From assembly GCA_938074445.1 (NCBI GenBank), contig CALJEK010000017.1:1-64000 (forward strand): 64,000 bases of DNA. The letters are read 5' to 3'. Numbering within the stretch: position 1 is the first letter of the stretch; each line of letters starts with the position of its first letter. The notes under the pieces were generated by a model, which did not search any database, was not told the origin of the DNA, and saw nothing but the letters and a program-made list of their open reading frames with translations. The stretch is from Candidatus Kryptoniota bacterium (lineage in GTDB: Bacteria > Bacteroidota > Ignavibacteria > Kryptoniales > Kryptoniaceae). Shown one piece after another: positions 55,036-63,868 of this stretch. The translations under genes and the position numbers were made by a program.

Positions 55036-56238
55036 TTAACCGCACACCTGCTTAAAAACCCTCATAAAGTTGCCCCCAAGGATTTTCTTCACATCCTCAA
55101 TTGAGTAACCCCTTTCAAGAAATTTTTTGGTTATATTCGGAAGAAATGTGACATCATCCATCTCAAGCGGGGTCACGCTTATACCATCGAAATCAGAACC
55201 AAGCCCAACATGGTCAACCCCAACAAGTTTCGCTATGTAATCAATATGGTCAATTAAAACATCAAGTGGTGGACGAAGTTCTTCAGATATCTTCATCATC
55301 AATTGACGCCTTGCCTTTCGATATTCCTTAGGGTTATGCTCGTATAATGTCCTTATCGAATCGAAATGTGTTTTATATTTTTCTTCAAGTCGTTTCCGCT
55401 TCGTGTTGAACGATGAATCGATATACTCAGCGTAGAAATTGACGAATACAACACCACCAGTTTGTGCTATCGCTTTAATTTGTTCATCTTTTAAATTTCT
55501 GTAATGCGGGCAAAGATTATAAACGCTTGAGTGCGAAGCTATGACAGGTTTTCTCGTCACCTTTATCACATCCCAAAACGCCTGTTCACCAAGGTGTGAA
55601 ACATCAATTATCATTCCCAATTCATTCATCTTTTCTATAACTTTTTTCCCAAACTCGCTCAAACCCTTGACTTTCAACTTTTCAGGGTTTGTTGTCTCAT
55701 CAAAAGCAGAGCTTGCCCAATTAGTGCTATTATTCCAAGTTAAACCTAAATATCTCACACCACGCTTGTAAAGTCGCTCAAGATTTTCAATGCTATTTTC
55801 AATCGCATGCCCACCTTCAACCCCGATTACAGCACAAATCTTACCCTCGCTTAATGCTTTTTCAACCTCAGCTGAGTTCCTAACAACAGCGATTTTATCT
55901 GGATTTCTATTTGCGATTGAATACAAGGTATCAATCATCTGATTTGCTCTTTTAAATGAATTTTTCTCAAATGCAACTGGATCGACCCAAACTGCAAAAA
56001 CTTGAACATCGACACCTCCCTTTCTTAACCTTACTAAATCACTATGACCACGCTCGGTTTCAACGCTTATGTCTTCACCATCCATCGCCCTTAAAAGAAC
56101 ATCATTATGCGTATCAGCAACTATAGCATCGTAATGTAGCTTTAGATAATCAATCTTTTCAACCTTTGGGTTTTCCTTTTGAGCGCAGGCAAATGAAAAC
56201 AAGGCTAAAATAACGATAAAAGTAAACTTGCGTATCAT
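55036..56238 (-). CDS. membrane dipeptidase (M19 family) lipoprotein
   Basis: A zinc dipeptidase of the renal dipeptidase family. The signal peptide ends in the lipobox 'SFAC' (Cys18), so it is lipid-anchored. The binuclear site is seen as 'DTHNDVLLRAMDG' (His-x-Asp), 'VEGGHAIE' (Glu), 'IDVSHLGEQAFWDVI', 'VIASHSSVYNLCPHYRNL' and 'HVGLGSDFDGI'. At 400 aa it is normal. It lies between the E2 gene (21 nt) and the Xaa-Pro peptidase (12 nt), part of an exported peptide-breakdown set with the M28 enzyme at 17 kb. Confidence 0.92.
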   Translation of the reverse strand: MIRKFTFIVILALFSFACAQKENPKVEKIDYLKLHYDAIVADTHNDVLLRAMDGEDISVETERGHSDLVRLRKGGVDVQVFAVWVDPVAFEKNSFKRANQMIDTLYSIANRNPDKIAVVRNSAEVEKALSEGKICAVIGVEGGHAIENSIENLERLYKRGVRYLGLTWNNSTNWASSAFDETTNPEKLKVKGLSEFGKKVIEKMNELGMIIDVSHLGEQAFWDVIKVTRKPVIASHSSVYNLCPHYRNLKDEQIKAIAQTGGVVFVNFYAEYIDSSFNTKRKRLEEKYKTHFDSIRTLYEHNPKEYRKARRQLMMKISEELRPPLDVLIDHIDYIAKLVGVDHVGLGSDFDGISVTPLEMDDVTFLPNITKKFLERGYSIEDVKKILGGNFMRVFKQVCG

Positions 56239-56259
56239 AATTTGACCTATCCCTATGTT

Positions 56260-57558
56260 TCAAATTATACCTTTAAAATCAAAATTCTCAAGATAATAAA
56301 CTATCCTTTCGAGGAATCTCCCCCCATATGCGCCGTCTATAATTCTATGATCAAACGATAAAGTCAAAAACGCAATCGAGCGAATTGCAATGTAATCTTC
56401 ATTATCTTTTGTTATGACAACCGGACGTTTCTTAACCGCACCAACACCAAGTATTGCAACTTGCGGTTGATTTATTATCGGAGTCCCAATTATATTTCCA
56501 AAAACACCGTAATTTGTCACGCTAAATGTTCCACCTTGAATATCATCAGGTGTTAATTTTTTATTCCTCGCCTTTATCACAACATCATTTATCGCCCGTG
56601 CAAGCCCAATAAAATTCTTTTCATCCGCATTTTTCACCACCGGAACTATCAAACCATATTCTGTTGCAACCGCGATTCCAATGTTAATGTATTTTTTAAC
56701 GATTATTTTATCACCCTCAACACTGCTATTTATCATCGGGAACTCCTTTAAAGCCTTTACAACAGCGTCAACAACAAAAGGCGTCAAAGTTAACTTAAAC
56801 CCCTCTCTTTTCTGAAACTCGTCTGCGCTCTTATCAATAAAGTTCATAATCCTCGTCATATCGCATTCAGAAATGGCTGCAACATGTGGAGATGTTCTAA
56901 CACTTCTAACCATATGCTCTGCCATCGCTTTCACTACACGACTCATCTCTATTATCTCCACCCTTCCCTCAGGATAAACTTCTGTTTTTGTCAATGGCTC
57001 TTCCACTTTCTCAAGAGCTTCAAAAGATGGAACCAATGGTTTAACTTCTTTTCTTCTCTTCGCTTCAATGTAGTTCAAAAGGTCGTTTTTAGTCAATCTA
57101 CCTCCATGACCTGTTCCAGGGATTTTCTCAAGTTCTTCAATCGATATCCCTTCATTTTTTGCGATCTCCCTGACGACAGGTGAATAAAACCTTTTCGTTC
57201 TCAACGGCAATGTCTCAGAAACTAACTTCTCAAAATGTTCTTCGCCTTTCTTTTCTTCACTTGCTTTAACTTCTACCTTCTCTTTTTCTCCTGATTCAAC
57301 TTTTAACTCGGTTTTTGAAACTTCGGTCTCTATATACGCAATTACAGTTCCAACAGCAACCTTTTCATTTTCTTTATACAATATCTCAGTTAAAACTCCA
57401 CTTGCTGGTGAGGGAATTTCGGTGTCAACTTTATCAGTGCTTATCTCAAGCAAAATTTCATCTTTTTGAACTTTGTCTCCCGGCTTTTTATGCCATTTTA
57501 GAATTGTGCCCTCCTGCAAACTTTCACCCATTTTCGGCATTATGACTTCAATTCTCAT
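56260..57558 (-). CDS. dihydrolipoamide acyltransferase, E2 of a 2-oxoacid dehydrogenase complex
   Basis: Core E2 of pyruvate or branched-chain 2-oxoacid dehydrogenase. Lipoyl domain 1-76 with the lipoylated Lys43 in 'EISTDKVDTEIPSP', a Glu/Lys-rich linker (about 80-120), an E3/E1-binding domain 124-165 ('VVREIAKNEGISIEELEKI'), then the catalytic domain ending in 'SFDHRIIDGAYGG' with the active His near 404. At 432 aa it has one lipoyl domain. It follows the fused E1 gene by 34 nt. The acyl substrate (acetyl, isobutyryl and so on) cannot be read from sequence. Confidence 0.93.
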   Translation of the reverse strand: MRIEVIMPKMGESLQEGTILKWHKKPGDKVQKDEILLEISTDKVDTEIPSPASGVLTEILYKENEKVAVGTVIAYIETEVSKTELKVESGEKEKVEVKASEEKKGEEHFEKLVSETLPLRTKRFYSPVVREIAKNEGISIEELEKIPGTGHGGRLTKNDLLNYIEAKRRKEVKPLVPSFEALEKVEEPLTKTEVYPEGRVEIIEMSRVVKAMAEHMVRSVRTSPHVAAISECDMTRIMNFIDKSADEFQKREGFKLTLTPFVVDAVVKALKEFPMINSSVEGDKIIVKKYINIGIAVATEYGLIVPVVKNADEKNFIGLARAINDVVIKARNKKLTPDDIQGGTFSVTNYGVFGNIIGTPIINQPQVAILGVGAVKKRPVVITKDNEDYIAIRSIAFLTLSFDHRIIDGAYGGRFLERIVYYLENFDFKGII

Positions 57559-57592
57559 AGATACTCTCCAACTTTTTGATTTTAAAAAATTG

Positions 57593-59659
57593 TCAGTACC
57601 GTATTAATTCTTCAAGTGCTTCAACAATCCACTTCGTTTGTGGAAGCGCAGCTTCTTCGAGCGTTGGAGCATAAGGAATTCCTGGGATATCAAGTCCCGC
57701 TACCCTTTTTATCGGCGCATCAAGATACTCAAACGCTTCGCTCGAAATTATCGCTGAAATTTCAGCACCAAATCCAGCTGTCAAGGTGTCCTCGTGAACA
57801 ATTAAAACTCTGCTTGTTTTTTTCACCGAATTTAAAATCGTTTCTTTATCCAGTGGGTTTATCGTTCTTATATCTATCACTTCAATTTCAACAGCATATT
57901 TCTGCTCAATTAATTTGACCGCTTCAAGTGATTTATACACCATCAAACCCCAAGTTACAATTGTCACATCCTTGCCTTGCTTTTTCACTTGAGCCTTTCC
58001 AAATGGAAGCAGATAATTTTCATCTGGTTCTGGTGTCATTGCCAAAGGGGAACGATAAAGAGCCTTGTGTTCAAGGAAAAGAACAGGGTCTTCAATCCTA
58101 CAAGCTGTTTTTAAAAGCCCTTTCGCATCCGCTGCGTTTGACGGATAAGCTATAAAGACCCCTGGCAAATGAGCAAAAAATCCCTCTATATTTTGACTAT
58201 GATAATGACCTCCGTGAATATAACCACCAACTGGAACCCTTATGACAACAGGAGCAGACCAATTGCCATTTGATCTATATCTAAAAGGCGCAAGTTCATC
58301 ACGTATTTGCATCATCGCAGGCCAGATGTAATCGCCAAATTGAATTTCAACGACTGGCTTATAACCTTTAACAGCAAGTCCTATCGCTGTTCCAACAATG
58401 CTTGCCTCCGCAAGAGGGGAGTTAAAGGCTCTGTCCTTCCCAAATTTTATAGTTAATCCCTTCGTCGCGGTGAAAACCCCACCCTTTGGGTCAGCAACAT
58501 CCTCACCATAAACAACCATCTTTGGATTTAATTCCATTTCTTCATGTAGTGCGTGATTTATCGCGTCAACCATAACTATCGGATTCCCAGACGGAATCGT
58601 AGTTTCATAATTTAATCGCCTTGTCTCTTCCGGCGCATAAACGTGCAACATAACAGTTTCAGAACTTGCATATGGCTTTTTCTCAGCTTTCTCAATCGCC
58701 TTATCAATCTCGTCATCGAGTTCTTTATAAAGCTCTTCTATCTCATCTTTTTTGGTGAAAACTCCCCTTTCCACCAAAAGATTTTCCATTTTCAAAATCG
58801 GGTCATTTAACCTTTCAAATTCAAGTTCTTCAGGTTTTCTATATTTTCTATGATCATCAGATGAAGAATGTGGAATCAATCTTACGACATTTGCAACTAT
58901 CATCGTTGGACCAAGTCCCAAACGAGCTCTTTCGACGGCTTTTTTCACCGTTTGATAACTTTGAATGAAATCTGTTCCATCAATTTCGTAAACCTCAAGA
59001 CCGTCAAATCCTTGACCTATTTTAGCAACTGATGCCCCCGCTGTTTGCTCATATATTGGCACTGAAATAGCATATCTGTTGTTTTGAATGACAAAAATAA
59101 CAGGCAATTTATCTTTGCTTGCCCAATTTAACGCCTCGTGAAATTCACCTTCACTCGTTGAGCCATCACCACCAGAAACATAAACAACTTCATCAGTTCC
59201 GTCCCTCACGCAACCCATCGCCGTCCCAACCGCCTGAAGATATTGAGTTCCAGTTGGGCTGGATTGAGTTACAATCCTTAACTCTCTTTTCCCAAAATGA
59301 GCAGGCATTTGTCTCCCACCTGTTGCTGGGCATTCGGCTCTACCAAGAACACTATAAAAAAGCTCCTCAAGCGTGACACCAAGCTGATAAACAAAAGCCC
59401 AATCCCTATAGTAAGGATAAAACCAGTCATATCCGGGGCGAAAGTTCATCGCGCTTGCCACCTGTATCGCTTCATGCCCAGATACACCTATATGAAAGAA
59501 AACCTTCCCTTGTTTAAGCAATGTCATCGCTTTATTGTCTATCTGCCTCGCAACATACATCGATTTTAACGCTTGAACAAGAACTTCAGGCTTCAAATCT
59601 ATTACTCCAGCCTCGATCTCGCTCCCAACATTTAAATGTTTGCCCTGATTCCTCGGCAT
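57593..59659 (-). CDS. fused E1 alpha/beta of a 2-oxoacid dehydrogenase complex
   Basis: A single 688-aa thiamine-diphosphate enzyme holding both E1 parts. Residues about 25-350 are E1 alpha, with the TPP/Mg loop 'GGDGSTSEGEFHEALNWASKD' in part; about 360-688 are E1 beta ('VMVDAINHALHEEM', 'GEDVADPKGGVFTATKGL', 'PVVIRVPVGGYIHGGHYHSQN'). Such fusions are common in Bacteroidota/Chlorobi, often annotated as 2-oxoisovalerate dehydrogenase. It follows lipB by 31 nt and precedes E2 by 34 nt. No E3 lies in the window. Confidence 0.93.
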   Translation of the reverse strand: MPRNQGKHLNVGSEIEAGVIDLKPEVLVQALKSMYVARQIDNKAMTLLKQGKVFFHIGVSGHEAIQVASAMNFRPGYDWFYPYYRDWAFVYQLGVTLEELFYSVLGRAECPATGGRQMPAHFGKRELRIVTQSSPTGTQYLQAVGTAMGCVRDGTDEVVYVSGGDGSTSEGEFHEALNWASKDKLPVIFVIQNNRYAISVPIYEQTAGASVAKIGQGFDGLEVYEIDGTDFIQSYQTVKKAVERARLGLGPTMIVANVVRLIPHSSSDDHRKYRKPEELEFERLNDPILKMENLLVERGVFTKKDEIEELYKELDDEIDKAIEKAEKKPYASSETVMLHVYAPEETRRLNYETTIPSGNPIVMVDAINHALHEEMELNPKMVVYGEDVADPKGGVFTATKGLTIKFGKDRAFNSPLAEASIVGTAIGLAVKGYKPVVEIQFGDYIWPAMMQIRDELAPFRYRSNGNWSAPVVIRVPVGGYIHGGHYHSQNIEGFFAHLPGVFIAYPSNAADAKGLLKTACRIEDPVLFLEHKALYRSPLAMTPEPDENYLLPFGKAQVKKQGKDVTIVTWGLMVYKSLEAVKLIEQKYAVEIEVIDIRTINPLDKETILNSVKKTSRVLIVHEDTLTAGFGAEISAIISSEAFEYLDAPIKRVAGLDIPGIPYAPTLEEAALPQTKWIVEALEELIRY

Positions 59660-59690
59660 AGCGAATTTGTTTTTTTATTTTTAATTTTTT

Positions 59691-60365
59691 TCAAACTCTT
59701 TCACCAACACCTTCAAAATACCTTACAAACTCCAAATCAAAAACAATTTCAAACTTCTCCCTCAATCTTTCCTTAACCTCGGCAATATCAACCTCAAACC
59801 CAAGTATCTTCTTCATTGATGTCATGGTAACATCTTTCAAACCACAGGGAAAAATAAAATCAAAAAACCTTAAATCCGTATTTACATTTAAAGCAAATCC
59901 ATGCATGGTGACCCAATGACTCACTTTAACTCCAATGGAAGCGATCTTCTCCCTCTCAACCCAAACACCTGTGAAACCATTTTTCCTCCCAGCTTTTATC
60001 CCGAAATCACTCAAGGTCATAATTATAACTTGTTCAACATTTCTCAAATAAGTATGAACATCAGACCCAAATTCATTAAGATTAAAAATCGGATACCCAA
60101 CAACTTGCCCAGGTCCGTGGTAGGTAATTTTACCACCACGATCAATTTTGAAAACCTTCGCACCAAGATTTTTTAGGAAAAATTCGCTGACTCTTAAATC
60201 TTTTTCGTCCCCAGCCTTGCCGATTGTATAAACATGCTCGTGTTCAGTAAGAATTAAAACATTATCTATCGCTCCATCCACTTTCATCTTATGAAGTTTT
60301 TTCTGAAGGCTCCAAACCCTTTCGTAATCCGAAAGCCCAGGGATATTTATAAAAACTGCCTTCAA
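59691..60365 (-). CDS. lipB: octanoyltransferase
   Basis: Moves octanoate from acyl carrier protein to the Lys of lipoyl domains. Family motifs are 'DRGGKITYHGPGQVVGYPI' and 'KVSHWVTMHGFALNVNTDL' with the catalytic Lys, then 'FIFPCGLKDVTMTS' with the catalytic Cys. At 224 aa it is normal. It is the first gene of the operon ahead of fused E1 and E2, so it sits directly with its own substrate. LipA is not in the window. Confidence 0.95.
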   Translation of the reverse strand: MKAVFINIPGLSDYERVWSLQKKLHKMKVDGAIDNVLILTEHEHVYTIGKAGDEKDLRVSEFFLKNLGAKVFKIDRGGKITYHGPGQVVGYPIFNLNEFGSDVHTYLRNVEQVIIMTLSDFGIKAGRKNGFTGVWVEREKIASIGVKVSHWVTMHGFALNVNTDLRFFDFIFPCGLKDVTMTSMKKILGFEVDIAEVKERLREKFEIVFDLEFVRYFEGVGERV

Positions 60366-60498
60366 ATTTTTCGGCTTTTCTTTTTAAACTTTGGTTAAAA
60401 GTTAAAAAACCACCCTTACAAAAGCAAAATTTAGATTAAATCGAAAATTCAACGCTCGTCCTTACTTTTACGGGCTCAAAAAAATTCATAATTTTTAC

Positions 60499-60525
60499 TT
60501 GACTATGACGGCTCAAATTTATAAC
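60499..60525 (+). promoter_or_regulatory. promoter of the thioredoxin-like / pfkA pair
   Basis: TTGACT (60499-60504) and TATAAC (60520-60525) lie 15 nt apart, somewhat short. The predicted start is near 60532, 47 nt before the TTG start at 60579. The rest of the 213-bp gap from lipB (60366-60498) shows no clear feature. Confidence 0.4.
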
Positions 60526-60578
60526 TTTAAGATGAAAATTAAATGCGATGATTTCGAAAAGATAAAATTTTTGAAAAA

Positions 60579-60956
60579 TTGGAAAGCATAACTGCGGTAA
60601 TTGCACTCATTCTGATCTTCGTCGTTGTGACGCTTTTTTCCGTTAACGTAATTCAAAAATCAAAGAAGCTTTTACCCGAATTCATAAATGGCAAACCAAG
60701 CGTTGTCTTTTTCTGGACTGACAATCAAACATGCAAAGCGATGAACCAAATCGTTGATAAAATAAAAAATGATTTCAACGGTAGCGTCAAAGTTTTGACT
60801 TTCAACGTAGTTAAAAATTACGAAATGACTGAAAACTATCTCGTTTTTGACATCCCCCTTGTAATTCTATTTGATAAAGAAGGCAATCCAGTTATAAGAA
60901 TCACGAAACCAAGTGAATACCCAAAACTTGAGGCAAAGTTAAAAGAAATAATTTAA
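60579..60956 (+). CDS. membrane-anchored thioredoxin-fold protein with eroded active site
   Basis: A 125-aa protein with one N-terminal anchor (ITAVIALILIFVVVTLFSV) and a thioredoxin-like domain: 'KPSVVFFWTDNQTCKAMNQI', then 'SVKVLTFNVVKNYEMTENYLVFDIPLVILFDKEG' in part, with the cis-Pro in 'DIPLV'. Where thioredoxins have WCxxC, this reads W-T-D-N-Q-T-C, so only the second Cys is left. A dithiol reductase role is therefore unlikely; it may bind a partner or use a single thiol. The start is a TTG with no clear ribosome site. It precedes pfkA by 15 nt. Confidence 0.68.
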   Translation: MESITAVIALILIFVVVTLFSVNVIQKSKKLLPEFINGKPSVVFFWTDNQTCKAMNQIVDKIKNDFNGSVKVLTFNVVKNYEMTENYLVFDIPLVILFDKEGNPVIRITKPSEYPKLEAKLKEII

Positions 60957-60971
60957 TCAAGAGGTGAAACT

Positions 60972-62021
60972 ATGATGAAAATTGGCATCTTAACTGGAGG
61001 CGGAGATTGCCCTGGGTTAAATGCTGCCATAAGAGCTATCGTTCGTAAAGCTATTAGCTCTGGTTATGAAACTATCGGAATAAGAAATGGATGGAAAGGC
61101 TTAATGAGCCTTGATATTTTCCCGCTCGACCTCAATAATATTTCTGGAATTCTCCCGCGAGGTGGAACTATACTGGGAACATCGAGAACAAATCCATATA
61201 AACATCCAGACGGCGAGAAAAGAATACTTGAAAACCTTGAAAATGAGAAAATAGACGTAGTCATTGCAATCGGTGGTGAAGATACCCTCAGCGTCGCATA
61301 TAAACTTCATAAGGCTGGCGTAAACATCGTTGGGATACCTAAAACAATAGATAATGATGTTCGTGGGACTGATTACTCAATCGGTTTTGATACAGCTGTC
61401 AACATTGCGATGGAAGCAATCGATAGAGTACATACAACAGCAGAAAGCCACAATCGCGTCGCAGTTGTTGAAGTTATGGGTCGTCATACCGGTTGGATCG
61501 CGCTTTACGCGGGGCTTGCCGGTGGGGCAGATGTTATATTAATACCTGAAAAACCATTTGATATTGACCATGTGTGCAGAGTAATTGAAAAGAGGCACGC
61601 CCGAGGCAAAAACTTCAGCATAGTTGTCGTGGCTGAAGGAGCGAAATTCAAGGTTGAAGAACATGTTGATAAAGATGGAACGCTTATCATTCAAGATTTA
61701 AGGGTTGATGAGTTTGGACATGTTCGCCTCGGTGGGATTGGGAATCTCGTTGCTGACCAAATTGAAAAAAGAACAGGAATGGAAGCAAGGGCAACAATCC
61801 TCGGGCATATACAGCGAGGTGGCTCTCCAACAGCATTTGATAGAATCCTTGCAACAAGATTTGGCGTTAAAGCTATTGAACTTATAGAGGAACGAAAATT
61901 TGGCGTGATGACAGCACTCCAAGGAAGTGAAATCGTAGAAGTTGAACTTAGCGAAGTCGTCGGTGGGTTGAAAACAGTAAATCCGGAATTGTTTGAAATA
62001 GCCGAGGTTTTCTTCGGGTAA
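60972..62021 (+). CDS. pfkA: 6-phosphofructokinase with PPi-type specificity residues
   Basis: Phosphorylates fructose 6-phosphate. The PFK core is present: 'GGGDCPGLNAAIRAIVRKA', 'GTSRTNP', 'PKTIDNDVRGTDYSIGFDTA' (catalytic Asp127), 'EVMGRHTGWIALYAGLAGGAD', 'LGHIQRGGSPTAFDRILATR'. At the donor-specificity positions it has Asp104 (GGED, not GGDG) and Lys124 (PKTIDND, not PGTIDND), the residues found in PPi-dependent enzymes; ATP-PFKs have Gly at both. 349 aa. GAGGTG lies 5 nt before ATG 60972. Confidence 0.93.
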   Translation: MMKIGILTGGGDCPGLNAAIRAIVRKAISSGYETIGIRNGWKGLMSLDIFPLDLNNISGILPRGGTILGTSRTNPYKHPDGEKRILENLENEKIDVVIAIGGEDTLSVAYKLHKAGVNIVGIPKTIDNDVRGTDYSIGFDTAVNIAMEAIDRVHTTAESHNRVAVVEVMGRHTGWIALYAGLAGGADVILIPEKPFDIDHVCRVIEKRHARGKNFSIVVVAEGAKFKVEEHVDKDGTLIIQDLRVDEFGHVRLGGIGNLVADQIEKRTGMEARATILGHIQRGGSPTAFDRILATRFGVKAIELIEERKFGVMTALQGSEIVEVELSEVVGGLKTVNPELFEIAEVFFG

Positions 62022-62051
62022 TAAACATTAAAGTCTATGTCCCTGCGAAAC

Positions 62052-62636
62052 TTAACGATATAACTTATTTCTGTAAATATACTCCTCCACCTCGGGCGGG
62101 ACAAGATATTTTATCGATCTCCCAAACTTTATTCTATTCCTTATTGATGACGCTGAAACATCTATATTTGGCACAGTGATAAAACTTGCATATTTAGAAA
62201 ATTTTGATTCCGTAACCCTATAACCATAGCGATTGAAAACAAGAAGATGAACTTTTTTTACAATTTCATCCGGCTCCCTCCATGTGTGAAATTCCTCAAA
62301 TTGATCAGCACCGATTAAGAGATAAAATTCACGATCGGGAAATTTTTCAACGAGAAAATTTACTGTCTCAATCGTATATGAAATTCCACCCCGTTTTATC
62401 TCAATGTCAGAAACCTCAAAAAAAGGATTTCCATTTATAGCAATTTTAACCATTTCAAACCTATGAAGTGGACTTGCCATTTGCGAAAGATAATTCTGAT
62501 TCTGCTTGTGCGGTGGACTTGCGCAGGGAATGAAAATAATTTTGTCAAGATTTGCTTCTTCCCTTATGAATTCAGCAACTATTAAATGCCCGATATGCGG
62601 TGGGTTAAATGAGCCTCCAAAAATTCCAACCTTCAT
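62052..62636 (-). CDS. nadD: nicotinate-nucleotide adenylyltransferase
   Basis: Adenylates nicotinate mononucleotide in NAD synthesis. The nucleotidyltransferase loop 'GGSFNPPHIGHL' (HxGH) is at the N terminus, with 'ISYTIETVNFLVEKFPDREFYLLIGADQFEEFHTW' and the late 'SASSIRNRIKFGRSIKYLVPPEVEEYI' in parts. At 194 aa it is normal. It is 30 nt from the convergent pfkA stop and starts immediately after the stop of the 227-aa gene (0-nt gap). Confidence 0.94.
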   Translation of the reverse strand: MKVGIFGGSFNPPHIGHLIVAEFIREEANLDKIIFIPCASPPHKQNQNYLSQMASPLHRFEMVKIAINGNPFFEVSDIEIKRGGISYTIETVNFLVEKFPDREFYLLIGADQFEEFHTWREPDEIVKKVHLLVFNRYGYRVTESKFSKYASFITVPNIDVSASSIRNRIKFGRSIKYLVPPEVEEYIYRNKLYR

Positions 62637-63320
62637 TTAATCAAGCACCGTCATTTTTCTTTTCCTTAAAAGATTTAATATAGCTGCTCTTGTTCTTTTG
62701 AACTCATCGGACCTTTCCATATTTATCAAATGCCCGAAAACTTTTTTCAAAGATTCAACATCCTTAGCATAATCAATTCTCCTCAACGGAACATAAAGAA
62801 CATCAAGCTCACTTGCGAATTTTAATATATTGATCTCGTCGCTTTCGTCCTCCAACTTTGATATAAATCTTTCGTGCAATTTCTTAAGCCCGATGAGTTT
62901 GTTTGGATTATCTCTGTAAATTGAAGTAACGACAACATCGTATTTATGCGTCATAACTTGATAAGCGTTATTTATCCAAGGTATTGGGTAGATAAAACTT
63001 GCGACCTCAAGCAAGACAACAAACTTTCGTTCATCTTTGAACGCTCTTGAGATGCTCTCAAAATAACGATTTACATTACCTTCAACGACCGAAACCTTCA
63101 CGCGAAGTGGAAAAACTTGAATTAAAATATCGCTTGTCTCATAATCGGGGAAATAAACATAAACATTTGTATTTCTGCTCTTCTGGACGTAATAATCACA
63201 CGTATCATGAAGCATTGCCTTGTAAAGTTCCAACTTTTCATCAAAAGTGAAGCTGTCATCAACTTTTAAGTCACTCAGCTTCGCTGGAAAAATTATCAAG
63301 GCTTTTTCCGTTTGAAACAT
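62637..63320 (-). CDS. uncharacterised protein, possible DUF2064-like GT-A fold
   Basis: A 227-aa protein that I do not recognise with confidence. The N terminus 'ALIIFPAKLSDLKVDDSFTFDEKLELYKAMLHDTCDYYV' and 'NVYVYFPDYE' recall the DUF2064/TIGR04282 glycosyltransferase-like group, but the usual 'TDxP' acceptor loop is not seen where expected ('FVVLLEVASFIYPIPWINNAYQVM' stands there). No signal peptide or membrane segment. It is coupled to nadD (adjacent codons) and lies 19 nt after the 168-aa membrane gene. Confidence 0.55.
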   Translation of the reverse strand: MFQTEKALIIFPAKLSDLKVDDSFTFDEKLELYKAMLHDTCDYYVQKSRNTNVYVYFPDYETSDILIQVFPLRVKVSVVEGNVNRYFESISRAFKDERKFVVLLEVASFIYPIPWINNAYQVMTHKYDVVVTSIYRDNPNKLIGLKKLHERFISKLEDESDEINILKFASELDVLYVPLRRIDYAKDVESLKKVFGHLINMERSDEFKRTRAAILNLLRKRKMTVLD

Positions 63321-63339
63321 GGCGATTTTTTTCTTTATT

Positions 63340-63846
63340 TTAACTAATTGACATTATAGCATCTGCGAGGCGCCACGGGTTTTTGCTTGAGATGATAACT
63401 TTTCTAAGTTTGGTCTTTAACAAACCTTGTTTTGAATTTATCAACTCAATCTCAACCCCACCGCCGTTTGAGTAAACATAAGCGACTGTCCCCCAAGTTC
63501 CTCTTATTCCCCACCCCCCATACATCTTCCACAATTTCCCTTCAACCACCTTAACTTCTTTTATTTCGCTTTTTCTAATTTTCAGCATCTTCAACCCGAA
63601 AAATCCAATTTTAACTATCATTTCATTCCACTTAACTAAAATCGTCATCTTTCCTATCAAAGCAATTACGAGAAACTCAAAAAGCACAGCTAAAAGTATC
63701 GCAAGCATGACATCGCTTCTTTCGAGAAGCTCTGGATTAAAAATGAAAAGAATGGCAATAAATGGAGCCCACAAGTAAAACAAAAAATAAAACCATGCTG
63801 GAAAATTCTGCTCTTCTTTGTATAAAAGTCCGGAGACAGTTTCCAT
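63340..63846 (-). CDS. uncharacterised small membrane protein with PH-like domain
   Basis: A 168-aa protein with two membrane helices (about 18-37 and 46-67) and a cytosolic C-terminal domain that looks PH/YdbT-like: 'KSEIKEVKVVEGKLWKMYGGWGIRG' and 'GTVAYVYSNGGGVEIELINSKQGLLKT' in outline. Similar small proteins occur near many trp or housekeeping genes without a known role. A purine-rich AGGAG lies 8 nt before its ATG. It begins 22 nt after the trpB stop. Confidence 0.6.
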   Translation of the reverse strand: METVSGLLYKEEQNFPAWFYFLFYLWAPFIAILFIFNPELLERSDVMLAILLAVLFEFLVIALIGKMTILVKWNEMIVKIGFFGLKMLKIRKSEIKEVKVVEGKLWKMYGGWGIRGTWGTVAYVYSNGGGVEIELINSKQGLLKTKLRKVIISSKNPWRLADAIMSIS

Positions 63847-63868
63847 CTTTCCATCTCCTACTTTAGTT

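Noticed and set aside
60532-60591. 19-codon leader ORF overlapping the start of the thioredoxin-like gene
   Set aside because: It has no ribosome site, no regulatory codon run and no terminator/antiterminator structure.
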